Assembly (NCBI GenBank): GCA_034687125.1
Contig: JAQGBZ010000286.1
Location: forward strand, 1 to 64,000
Source of the DNA: Neelides folsomi
Taxonomy: Eukaryota > Arthropoda > Collembola > Neelipleona > Neelidae
Length of the DNA stretch: 64,000 bases
Reading direction: 5' to 3'
In this document: positions 37,233 to 49,200 of the stretch, piece after piece
How positions within the stretch are numbered: the first letter of the stretch is position 1
Layout of the letters: each line of letters opens with the position of its first letter
The notes under the pieces: generated by a model
What the model saw: the letters and a program-made list of their open reading frames with translations, nothing else
Told to the model about the DNA's origin: nothing
Database searches by the model: none
Made by a program: the position numbers and the translations under genes

Positions 37233-39290
37233 ATGGCTAATAGGGTAAGGAAAGATTTATTTTTATTTTTATTATAATTAATTCCAATTTGTTCATATTA
37301 ATGTTTAACTATTGTGAAAATAATTAACATCTGGAAGCATTAAGGTTAAAGGTTTAGTTCCCATTAAAGGCCCATTGTGATATTAATCCAATTTTAACGC
37401 CATTTGATATGATATTTCGTCATTTATATTTGGTATACTTATTAAATTAAGCATTTATATCAAGGGAATTAGACATATATCTTCATATCCCAATTATCCC
37501 ATTCAAACTAATTAATAATAACTTGAAGGACATGTTGTTGTTTAATTGAGATCGTATGACTTTAACTAACTAGAGCTTAACTAACTAGGCTTAAACTTAA
37601 AGTAATGAATGCTTAATTGTTTAACTGGGTTGAATCTTAAATCTTAATGATAGAGGACTTCCTCATTTAGCAATTAGATTTAATCATTTTCATTTTTTTC
37701 AGCTCTTTTCTCCAAGTGCGCAAAAATTTGGAGTTCTTGGACGGAAGCTTCAGACGGCCTTAACTGCAGAAAGTGTTAAAAATTACTCTAATCAAAGTTG
37801 GAGAAAAAAGAATACTTATGTTGAACAGGTGCTATTTGGACATTTAGGTAAAAAACAGTTTAATTAAATTCTTTAATTAACTTATTCGCATCATATCATA
37901 ATATTAAAATCATAATTAAGTTAATTGTAATATTTATTATATTTATAGTAAGTTGCTTTTGTTGATTTTTCTTTTTTAATTATTTATAGTCAGTTATAGG
38001 CATTCATAATTTAAATGTTTTGTAATGTTAATTATTAATTACAGATAAACAACCAACAACAGTTTGGCCAGATCCCAATTTAGGATGTTTAGGGCCAAAA
38101 GATAATCGATTTGCCCTTCCCGGTAACGTCGGTCTTAACGGTTCATTGTTGCCCAAAAGCGAAGAAGCCTCAAGCGAGCAAATCGAATCAGATAGAAAGC
38201 TATTACATGCCGAACTCAAATTTTGGCATACTTTATGCGAAGCCCCAACAAGCTACAAGCGCCAAATCGACGTAAGACATGCTTTTGATTTCAATTGTTA
38301 AAATTTTCATTCCTTTCTTTTAATATTGAATTTCTTTCATTTTATTCCCTTTAATAAACTTTAATTGTTTAATCCTAATTCGAGATTATCGAGATTCAAT
38401 AAATCTGAAAGTGAGTGTTTTCTTAGATATTGAGACAGCACGAAGAAGTGGACAAGATTGAAATGGACCAATTAGCCGAAATTGAGAAAAAATTCAACCA
38501 AGAAGATGGAAATTTTAGATTTGAGAGCGAAGCTCTTGAATGCATTGCGAATGATTGTCCATCGCTTTTGCGTCGAGGTCAGTTTTAGATTTATCTTTTC
38601 TAATTATCAATTTTCTAATAAAATTACAGTTATTTCAGGTAATGTAAATCTCGATTAAATAATTAAAATAATAATAAACACAATAAAATTTAATTATGAT
38701 TTTGGCGTTCATTTGGAATTTGTAGAAGTTGCCGAGATGTTTAGTCTCCCCGAAATGGCTGATAAGAAGAACGGACCTCTTACAGCAATCACTGTCTGTC
38801 AAAAGAGTAAATTCGACATGAGTTCATGGAGTGATCTCATTGAAGATGAACGAGATAAACTTATGGAAAACGTAAATTTAATTAACATTTAACATTATTA
38901 TCATTGAAGAATAATTTACTTTTTAATTAATTGAATGTTTAAATAATATTTTATGTTATTTTATTTTTTCAATAGTTTGTCGATGCTGGAAAGGCAATTT
39001 GTATGTCGCTCCAAGGAAAGGGAATGTGGGCGGATTTCATCGACCCCGGGTCAGGTCGTCCGTTCTTTGGGAACTACACAAACCTCACGTTTTTCGAAAC
39101 TGATGAACGATATCGTCATCTCGGATTTGAAATCCTCGATCTTGGATGCTGCAAAGTGATTTCGCACCACAAATGGGGAACTCACTCCTTTGTTGGAACC
39201 ATTTTCACATCGGCCAACCACGACTGTCGATTTTTGGAAGAAATTCTCCAATCAACGAATGATGCTTTGGTCAACAAACCTTCGGAATAA
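37233..39290 (+). CDS. MMADHC: Cobalamin trafficking protein CblD (MMADHC)
   Basis: Acts with CblC to direct vitamin B12 cofactor to cytosolic methionine synthase or mitochondrial methylmalonyl-CoA mutase. Six exons (37233-37244, 37703-37847, 38045-38271, 38427-38577, 38726-38871 and 38976-39290) join in frame to 331 residues; human has 296. The first exon encodes only four residues (MANR). The N-terminal part is basic and could be a mitochondrial signal. The conserved TVWPDP...[14 protein letters not shown] starts near residue 58. The nitroreductase-like C-terminal domain shows [40 protein letters not shown] and [13 protein letters not shown]. Secure. Confidence 0.95.
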
Positions 39291-39376
39291 CTAGACTGAC
39301 AAAATTAGTTAGAATTCTCTATTTAAAATTCAAGTAAATTTGAACTGTGGGATTATTAAACATAAAATCACACAAG

Positions 39377-39382
39377 AATAAA
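39377..39382 (+). terminator. MMADHC polyadenylation signal
   Basis: AATAAA 87 bases beyond the stop codon, in the 412-bp gap before the convergent carboxypeptidase gene. Confidence 0.65.
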
Positions 39383-39604
39383 AGAACATCAAAATAACTA
39401 AATATGCTTGCGTATCTTTTCTATTAAGGATAATAATATTCATTCTGTATGCAAGTAAAGAAAATAAATTATATTTAATTTTCAAAATTGTTATTATTAA
39501 AACTCCATCTTATTAAAATCCATACAAGATAATTTCAATTATAAATAGTAAATTAGTAATATTTAACTAAATGGGTATTTAACTATTAATAATAATATAA
39601 GGAT

Positions 39605-39610
39605 TTTATT
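39605..39610 (-). terminator. Carboxypeptidase polyadenylation signal
   Basis: AATAAA on the minus strand about 93 bases after the stop codon at 39703. Confidence 0.6.
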
Positions 39611-39702
39611 AATAATGGGTAAAATTCCATTTAATGAGTTTAGAGATAAATGTGAAAATCATAAGGAATTCTCGTATGAAGATAATTTATGTTTGTAAGC
39701 CT

Positions 39703-42002
39703 TTAGGCAAATGCCTTCCCGGAAGTGAACCGATTGATCATGTCAAAACTTTGTTTGGGAACATCGTACGGGATTATGTGGCCGGCTCTCCGGACGAGGA
39801 GATGTGTCAAACTCTTGGCACTTTTTACATATCCGGCTACATCTCCACCAAATCTCCAGATTTTTCGTTCTGCACTTGCAAACTTCTCAGCTCCGACCCA
39901 ACTCAAGTGGCGGAGGAAATTATCAGTATTTGTATTTGCAACAATGATGTCTAATTGGCCACTGTAGATGAGAACTTTATATAAATTGGTGTTGAGCAAT
40001 TCTTCTATCAAAGGCTTCACAGATTGGTACATGTCTTCTTGTAGGAAGGTTTCGACCTTAAAAATAATTAATAATAACATTCATTAAAATACATAATCAT
40101 TTTAATTAACTTAAAGTCATAGGATGAATTTTAAAATTACTTAAATTTAAAAGTATTGTTAAATAATTTAATAGTTTGGTAGATGATTTAATATTAGTAT
40201 TTGAAATTACTTTTGTTCCTTCATCATAAGTGATATTTCCAACATGGATTGACCTATAAATTCAAATTACGATTTATATAAATTCAAAATCATAAATATT
40301 TATATATTATCAATTGCAAAGTATTATAAAAGTTAGTTAAATAAGTATAGTTAGTTAAGTATAATTAAATCTTAAATTACATTCTAGAAGAGTCGAGTTG
40401 AACAAATTTTGAATAATAACCAAAAGCTGGTGGATCTTTTGTAATGAGAATATTGAAATAGAAATCGAGTCCCGTAGCGTTTTTAAAATACGAAGGACCT
40501 CCGCTTAAATCCCCATCAAGTAAAACGTCAATTACCTATTAATTAAAAATGAAAAAATTATAGTGATTTGCAATCCATTGACAATTTAGGTTAGGTTAGG
40601 TTAGAATCAACGTCATAGAATATCATTTAACATGATTTAAGATTAGAACTTTATGGATAATATAAACTGTAGGTTTTGGACCTCAGCAGCTTTTTTGAAC
40701 TGTTTATTGTTTATCAAATCTCTCGCTCGTTTCTCTTCCTTGTTAAAATATTCTTTCCCGGTCATGTCCAACAACCCGACATTGTAAAGATAATCGCCAT
40801 AATTGAGCATGGAAACCGGATCTGAAAATCCGTCGCCGATTGCCATCCCTTTCAGATTGATCCTTATTGGGGGATTGTTTTGATTCTCTTTATGGATCTT
40901 GTAAGAAATTGCTGGAACGTATTTTCCTAATTAACAACCAAAATATTTAAAATCGAATGATTCGAACACTTTATTTATATTAATATTATTTAATATAAAA
41001 TATACTTAATTGTTGATTTGTAGTAATGAAGGATGAAATGGAGTTAATTTTAATGAAATGAGATTAATATTAAATTAATTATTCAAATTACCTGCATAAG
41101 ATTCTCCAGTCATATAAAAATCATTTGATTGATATTCCGGAAAAAGAGTGAAAAATTGAACGATTGCACTGTAAAGATCCCTTGCGACATCTTCTTCATT
41201 TCTTGCATAGCCATTATCGTTCTTCGTAAAGCTGAACCCTAATTGAGAAAATCATTTTCACTTGAGAAAATTTCTTTTCAATCTTGACCCATTAAAGTTA
41301 ATTATCTGTGAAAGGGAGATAAAAACAAGATTGGATTAAGCATTTACCAGTGCCAACAGGATTGTCGAAATAAATGACATTGTGAGTGAGGGCCCATGAA
41401 GTTGTTCTTAAACTAATATCAAGAGCTTCGTTCAGAACAAATGGACCGTTCTCGACAAAAAGACCGAAAAGGGAAGATCCGCCTGGTCCTCCTTGCAACC
41501 AAACCAAAACTGGAGCTTTTTCACGATTGTACTAAGAAATTTAAAGTGAGTGAAAAATTATAAATTCTTTTATTTATATAAATTAAATTAAACAAATTGA
41601 ATAATTAGACAAATTATTAATTTATAATGATAAGACTTTATAACATTTAGTCAAAATTTATAATAATTAGACAAATTAAATATTTATAATAATTAGTTAT
41701 AGAATAGAGTTAAAACTTACAGCAGCAGGAAAGAACCAAAAGAACATGTTTGAGCCGTAGGTTGAATTTGCTGTTAAATATCCGCTGTAGCTGATGACCT
41801 CGGTCATATTTTGAACCAAACATAATTCCTGGGCTTCTGCAATTCTCCCTTCCGAAATAAAAGGCGTTAAAAACAGCGGTTCCCCGACATTTCCCAACGG
41901 GGTGGTTCTTTTGATTGGTTTCGGGTAGATGTTTTTGTGCAAAAAGGCAAATGATGAGGAGAATAAAAATGCCAAGATGAGAAAAGGAGATACGCGAACC
42001 AT
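39703..42002 (-). CDS. CPVL: Serine carboxypeptidase, CPVL / vitellogenic-like (S10 family)
   Basis: A secreted or lysosomal exopeptidase of the S10 family that removes C-terminal residues at acid pH. Seven exons (42002-41721, 41531-41348, 41238-41092, 40926-40682, 40535-40381, 40253-40211 and 40056-39703) give 469 residues (human CPVL 476). The signal peptide is FLILAFLFSSSFAF (about residues 7-20). The catalytic triad is visible: Ser202 in GESYAGKYVP, Asp388 in SGQLDIIV and His445 in RRAGHIIPYD. The substrate-binding WLQGGPGGSS and NPVGTGFSF blocks are intact, as is LDGDLSGGPSYF. Everything needed for activity appears present. It is convergent with MMADHC and divergent from RNF207. Secure for the family; the CPVL orthology is by length and motif spacing. 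Confidence 0.95.
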
Positions 42003-42109
42003 TTTTGCTCCTTTGTCTTTCCTCTCTCAGCTTCCCAACCACACTGACAAAACCAAAGACCTTTTGTCCCTCTAAAGCTAAATGAAGTGTGGGAGTCAAA
42101 GTCAAAAGC

Positions 42110-42900
42110 CTCTTAAAAATATTTCAACCTCAGCTTCATATAAACGTAATATAAACCTATACATGTACATAAAATATTTATAAATGTCACATGTTAGGTA
42201 TTACTATAAGTATAAGTATTCCTATAAGTGTGGTATTTCTACCATTAAATATAATTCTCATGTAAAGATAACATAGGTCAAACTTTTCTAACCTCACTTG
42301 CATGAGCTGAATGAACCGACGATGACAGATAGTGTTTTATTTACATAAGGCATAAAAATAAATACTTAAATAACAATATTATTATAAGTACGATACATGT
42401 ACTATACAAATAGTTTATGGTTAGTGTTTAGTATTTAAAACAATATATTATATGGGTATATTAAATTATGGATTTTTTAAGCTCATTATCTTGGCCACAT
42501 TGGTCATAGTCTTCTGACTAAATTTATACATGACATTTGTAATGAATAATCCTAGGTACTTGCATTATCCATTTTACCACATTGCATTGAGATTTAAAAT
42601 TAGTTTTAGATTTAATTTATTAACATGTATACATTATACTTGTAATAAAATACTACAATGGACACTACGATGTAGGTTTAAATAAATGTTATTTAAATGT
42701 ACGAGGATTGGGATTTAAAGTTTTAATTTAAAATTTTTAAAAATAGCGGGTCAGGCAGTATCTAGTCCAACTGTAATAAAATTGGCATAATTTAGTCTAG
42801 TTCATTGGTTCATTATGTATTAAATGGTGGTGAATGATGTAAATTGAGTTAAATGGAGGGAAATTGTGTCTTGGGAATTTTGTTCCTTGATGTCTCGGCC
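42110..42900. other. Intergenic between CPVL and RNF207
   Basis: AT-rich sequence with no supported open frame. It should contain the CPVL promoter on its left side. Confidence 0.5.
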
Positions 42901-42902
42901 GG

Positions 42903-43223
42903 TGAGGGGCGGATTATAAAAAGGAAGGATTTGTGTGGAAGTGTATTCTATTAGTAGGTCGGGTGGGGATCCTGGATTCGGATCTCTCCCGTTCTCGGGG
43001 ATTCCTTTCCCTCGTCTTTGTTTCTCGGAGAAAGTGGAATTCTGCACATGCTTTCCTTCCCCATGCTTTCCCCTCCCGTACTCCTCAAATTGGGCTCACC
43101 ATCCGGGAGGATTTCCAGTCCACATTTGGCCCTCGCGCCGTCGTCCTCCTCCCGTTTTCGGATTCGGATCCAGCGGTGTGTTCCCGGTGAGTGTTCCGCA
43201 TGGGCTAGCAGGGGACGGGTCGG
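42903..43223 (+). promoter_or_regulatory. GC-rich promoter / 5' UTR region of RNF207-like gene
   Basis: The base composition changes sharply here to roughly half G+C, in contrast to its surroundings, with many CG dinucleotides. An in-frame TAG at 43206-43208 separates it from the coding ATG at 43224. A consensus donor GTGAGT occurs at 43189, so an alternative spliced leader is possible. Confidence 0.45.
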
Positions 43224-46200
43224 ATGGCCAAGAACGTGTCTGGCTGGCGAGGACCCGAGTCAAAGGTCGAGCGGAAGGGGCGGAAGTGGGACCATAATGA
43301 GATGCCGAACTTGCTCTTGAACCATCACGACGAGGTTTTGGAATCAGCGTCCAGAAATCCGCTTTTGTGTCTCATCTGCAACAACGTCTACGACGACCCG
43401 CGACTCCTCTCCTGCTATCACTCTTTTTGTGCCAAATGCTTACAAGGAAGACTCGGTGACACCACAAAAATCCTTTGCCCTTTGTGCGGGTAATTAACCC
43501 TTTATTTACTTCTATACTATATATTCTTTTTGTATACTGATATATTACTCATATGGTATTTCTCACCATATTCACCAATCTCACTTTATAAATATACTGA
43601 TACTTATATACTTATATCTGTACTTGAAACTTGAAAAACTCTAAAGACCCAAAATTTCCCTTTAATCCATTTTTTTATTATTGACTCGTTTTTTATTTTA
43701 TAAACCCCCGTCCTTTGATCTCGATTTCTCAATAGACTCAAAGTGTTCTTTCGCTCCTTCAGGTTCCTTCATCTTTATTGTTTCATTTTTATTTGTAAAG
43801 CCTACGGAACTTCATTTTCAATTTATCAAATTTTCACCGTTTCAATATTTCAATTTATCAAATTTTCACCGTTTCAATATTTCAATTTATCAAATTTTCA
43901 CCATTTCCGATTTTTCAATTCAAATCTCAATTTATCAATATTTCAAATTTCAATTCATCAATTTTTCAAATTTTTCAATTTCTCAATACAAATACAGTAC
44001 AAATATACATAATCTGCGACATTGAATATTTTTCTATTGATTTATATTTTCGTACTTATACATAACATATTTTATATTAATTATACAGGGTGGACCATAA
44101 GTTGCTTTCTTTTTTATATTTAAAAATTTTTCTATAATCTATTCAAATTCGGATATTTTGTTAATGTTTGCTAATACCATTTTGGTATTCAATTATTTCT
44201 TTCTTCATCGAACCGCCCGGTGTCATTTAACCCCGATTTTAAAACTCCGATTCGGCGACATTCCCTCCATTCTTTTACCATCCAGAGTTTCCAGACTATG
44301 ATGAATTTCCTTATATGTACTATCCGTACATATAAGGAAATATATATAATATATACTATATGTTACATTGGTATATATAAATTCTTGTAAATGGTTGGAA
44401 ATGATTCTTGTGAATGTAAATGTGGATATCGTATTTCAAAAGGAATCATATTAATACTCTTTCTCCTCTCACCTCATTCTAATCTTTCAAGTTGAAAGAA
44501 CGGGTGATTCAAAGCGAAACCGTTGGTCCTCTAATTGAAATTAATTTCCCTCGTTCTCTTTCCGAGTTCAACATTCCAATTTCCTTCATCTCGCCGTCAT
44601 TCTTTGAAATCCTCCAACTTTTATTTGACAATTAGGCTAAAACAAAAAGGCTTTTCATTCAGGGGAAACGGATTATTAAAGATGAAAGAAAATCCCTGGT
44701 TTTGACTTTCTTCCAACTTCCCTCCAGACATGATAAAATTTTATAATTGGCTGTCCTTGTAATTAGCAATTACATAATGGTTCCCAATCCGAATGGATTA
44801 AAATCATTAAATGATGTATCCTTCAACATTCAGACTTTGGGTTAGGAAAGGATTGCGCAGGAAAATGGATTTTTAAAATTAATATTGATTAAAATGAATA
44901 TGGATTAAAACTACCAAACTATTCGGTATTTATCAATTACCGGAGATTTTAGCAAAAGTTGAAAACTTTTTTGGTAAAAGTTGAAAAGAAGTGTGAATGG
45001 AAAAAAGACATCTCATAAAATAATCCATGCCGTGTTTTTATCCTAATCCTAATAATTCAATCTTTTTCTTTTCCATTGGATTTTCCCTTTTTGGCTCATT
45101 ATAACTCAAAGGTCGTTTTCCCCTTAAAATGGAGATCAAATATTAAACCAAATATTAAATCAAATAATTAATCAAATAATTTACTAATGAAGTTTTCTCC
45201 ATTTATAAGGATTTCTCCTTTAATAGCAAGGATTTTGAGATTAACTGACTTATTTCAATATGACTTATTTCAAATATGTTGGATTTTAAGTTTAAGAGTC
45301 CTTTGATTCAAAGGGTTTGAACTCCTTCGCTCTCCTTTGACTTCAATGGTTCCAAACTTGAAATTTTCAAATGAGTCAAAATGAGCGAGGACGTGAACGT
45401 GAAAATTTCGGTATTTAACGAAAGGATTGCGGATGGAGGTTCGTTAGGTCTCTCTATCTCTTGGCGCAGATAAGAAATTGAATGGAAGACCTTGAGGGGT
45501 GTCGGGTTTTGTGCCAGACATCATGGTCGGGAAATTCAGGTCGATGTGCTCTGAATTTAAGATCCTGATTACGCTTCCATAATAATAATAATAATAATAA
45601 TAATAATTCATCATTCTCCATATGATAACAATCCTATCCTATCCTAACTTATATAACTCTCCTCCATCTTAAATTCAAATCTTTTCATGTCATTTCACAC
45701 ATTGAATCGTTGAATAGATGTAGAATTCATGGTTTAAACAATTAAATAGACAATTTTTCAAATCTTTAAGATTTCATAATATGGAAGATTTGAACAGTTA
45801 AATATGGAATTATTGGAAAGATTTGAACAGTTAAATATGGCATTATTGAAAAGATTTGGGTTTTGATTATCCTAACCTAACCTAAGTATTGTAATATGAA
45901 ATCGGGTATTTTCCAATAAACTTCCTGTCACATTTCCCTGATTTCGGATATTTGTGAAGGAAAAGGATCCATTGAAAAGGAAGAGATCAACTCTGGCACA
46001 TATGAACTTACATGGTCCAAATGGAACGAAGGAACAATTGACTTTCTCGCCATGTTCATCTGTATATATCTGAAAGGATTCCATCGCGGAGTTTCTAATA
46101 CAAATTGAGAATCTTGTTGCGGAAGCTCGGCGTGATAAACTTCCGACAAGTTCATACATACAAATGCAATATCCTTTATTTGCCCCCATTGATCTCTATT

Positions 46201-49200
46201 TATGAGGAATTTGCGGATGGAATCTTCTTCTGCTCATTTAACATTCGCTTTAAATCTCCCAATCATTCTTTGTTCATAATTAAACCCAAAAACAAACTAA
46301 ACTAAGCAATTTAATTAAAAAACTTTAATAATTAAATTGTTTTATTATTTTATTAACGACTTAGTACATTTAATATTTATTTATTTACTTTGTAAATGGA
46401 CATTTAAACAAAATGATAAAATAAGCAAATTTGCTTTATAAGTATTTATATTTATATAAAAGGATTTCTTATTTTGTTCTATGAATATGAAATTCTTTTT
46501 GTAATATGAAATCTCTTTTACGGCAAATTAAAAGTCGTTGAAAGTCAGAATTCAATTTCTAAAGACTTTCAAAAAATTGAAGTGCTCTTAAAGATAGACG
46601 CTCCATTTCTTTAAACTTTTTTCCATCAATTTTGCCTCAAATATATTTTATACCTTTCCTATGTACCAATGTATGTACTTATATAAAAACGTATCTTTTA
46701 CAATCCTCTGCATCAGAGGAAACTGCGAAGAAAGATATTGAATATGAATATATATGCGGCTATATATTACTAAATATCCGACTGGGATCCTTTGGTGAAT
46801 ATCTTATTGCTACTTTTTGGCATATTAAACTTTTGTGTCTTTCATGGAATATTCCTTACCTATTTATCAACTCTTGGACTTTTTTTTCTTCGCATGGGGG
46901 AAGAAGATGAAAGGGATGATTTTGAGAGGTTTTATTTCATTTTCATAAGATATAGATTTCATTTGTTAAATAGACCTCTTGGAATCTCCTCATGTACAAC
47001 TCCACTGGGTCTTGGAGTGGAGAAATCATCCGAATCAATAAATCTTTTTATGTAAGCAAAGGGAGGAGAAGCCAAGAAAATTTTATAGATTTCAAAACGA
47101 TACACACGTAGGAATACTACGTACATTCCAATATAAGAAATATACAGTATGCTCTCTATCAGAGACACAGATATCTCTAATAGAGATTCTCTATCAATAC
47201 CTGATATGTAGGAAATATGTATATAAGATGGGAAATATCCGTATATATGTATATATATTACATTTGTAATATACCTTAAGACTGTAAATATAAAGCAGTA
47301 AGTGGAGTAAATAGTATATTAAAGCCGTAAAGGGCAGGAACTGTTCCTATTCCGCCATGGGCAAATAATGTGCCGTAATGGAGGAATCCTCTATTGGGAA
47401 TGATGGGGAAGAATCTCATGAATATGCCACAGTCCTCGTGCAGTTGAGTCGTTGAGGAAGTGAGAGAGGAAAACTCACGGCCCCACCAAAAATCCCTTGT
47501 AATGAGAAAGAGACGTTAAAGAACTGGAGTGGAAAGAAGAAGGAAAGAAATAAAAAAAGACTCCTTGTCACACTTTCACTCTTTTTCTCAGTCTTTTGCA
47601 TAAAAAATATAAAATTTGTTCCACCATTAGCCACTTTTGAACCACCATAGCCACCATAGCCTTCATAACCATTGAAATGAACCACTATTGATGAGTGGCA
47701 GAGAACCATTATCTTTTAATCTTCTCATCCTCATTTCTCACCCTCAAGTGATTGATTGACCTTTTATTAATTTGGATCCTTTTAAGAACTACTTATAGAG
47801 AAACTACTGTATATAAGTATAATATATTGTAACATACATACTACATACATGCAATTAGTATGTACTATACGGTTATATAGTTTACAGTATGTAAAGCTCA
47901 CAATATTATTAAAATGAAAATATTGTATTGTATTGACAAAGAGAGCAAAATTGATTTTTCAACCAAGATTTTACATGCAAAATACACGTAATCGAAATTA
48001 ATTTGCAAGTATAATTACTTTTCTTCACAACACTTTAAGTGATTAATTAGGAATAATGATTGCGGGGAGGTGTGAAGGAAAGCATTGTAACTTGATAGGT
48101 AAAATGGTGAATTTGGTGGAGTTTGCCAAGTTTGAACCTTTTCCATTTGACTCCATCTATTTGAACCAAACCCAGGTGGACCAGACGGGAGTTTATCTTT
48201 GATTATCAAATGTGGAAAATAATTTTTCCTTTTCTTCTCTAAACGAGTTCAGAGTTCTCCAGCGACTCTTTCTTTCTTCAAACTTTCTCAAGACTTTTTT
48301 TGGTTGTGGAGTCCTGAGGTGAATTTGAATTTGAGATCTTTAGAATTCATAAGGGAGTCACGTCGTTGAGTCGCCCTTTTTTCCCTTTGTGCCTTCCCTT
48401 TATCCTTCCAATGTCCCTTTGCATCCTTCCAAGGTCTCGGAGTTCACTATCTGAACGAGAAATGTCTATAATGATTTTATCATCATTTTAATCACAAATT
48501 ACTTCTTTCACACTAAAACCATAAATTTTTGAACAATGAAGAGAGAAGGGAAATTGCAAGATTATATTCGCAATCCATATTATATCATTATTATTAATAC
48601 AGTGACTGTACGTTACTTACCTATGTACAGGATGGGCCATAAGTTGCTTTCTTTTTATACGATTGTTTATTTAAAAAAGAAAGCAACTTAAATATATTTC
48701 TATGTATCCGATATGGATATGTGAGTTCAAAGTGTGAAGAAACTAAGAAAATCATATTGGGAGTAAGAACATTCGTATTTATAAATTTATATTCAAATGA
48801 GAAAAATGTGAATTTTCCATATCCCTCCACGTGAAGGATACATTAAATTAAATAGAGTTGGCTAAAAGATCCTGAATTTTGCATTACGCCCAGACGTCCC
48901 AATTCCTCCACACACCAAACACTGCTCGGGGTCTAATCGCTTAGACAAAAGGACATCTATAACCATTATTGCCCAAAAGCCCAGATATACAATAATATAG
49001 TTAATGTATCCATTCGATGTATCCCATGTACACCGATGTAAATACCTCCGTAGGGTGTTATAGTCCAATTGATATAACAAGCGATACATGGTAGTTATAT
49101 TTCTTATAGGACATCAAAGGTTCTCCGAGGGAGGTAAACAGCGGATATATAGTAAAAGTCTGTATATATTATATACAGATAGTAAAACTATATATTTATA

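Noticed and set aside
41710..42105. 131-codon minus-strand frame starting upstream of CPVL
   Set aside because: It is out of frame with the carboxypeptidase exon and merely overlaps it.
42933..43320. Several overlapping plus-strand frames in the GC-rich block
   Set aside because: All are out of frame with, or stopped before, the RING coding start; the block is best read as promoter and 5' UTR.
45928..46190. Overlapping minus-strand frames with a neat acceptor (CCTTTCAG) and donor (CAT|GTAAGT) around a 58-base stretch
   Set aside because: The splice-like signals are attractive, but no partner exons or family resemblance could be found; probably chance.
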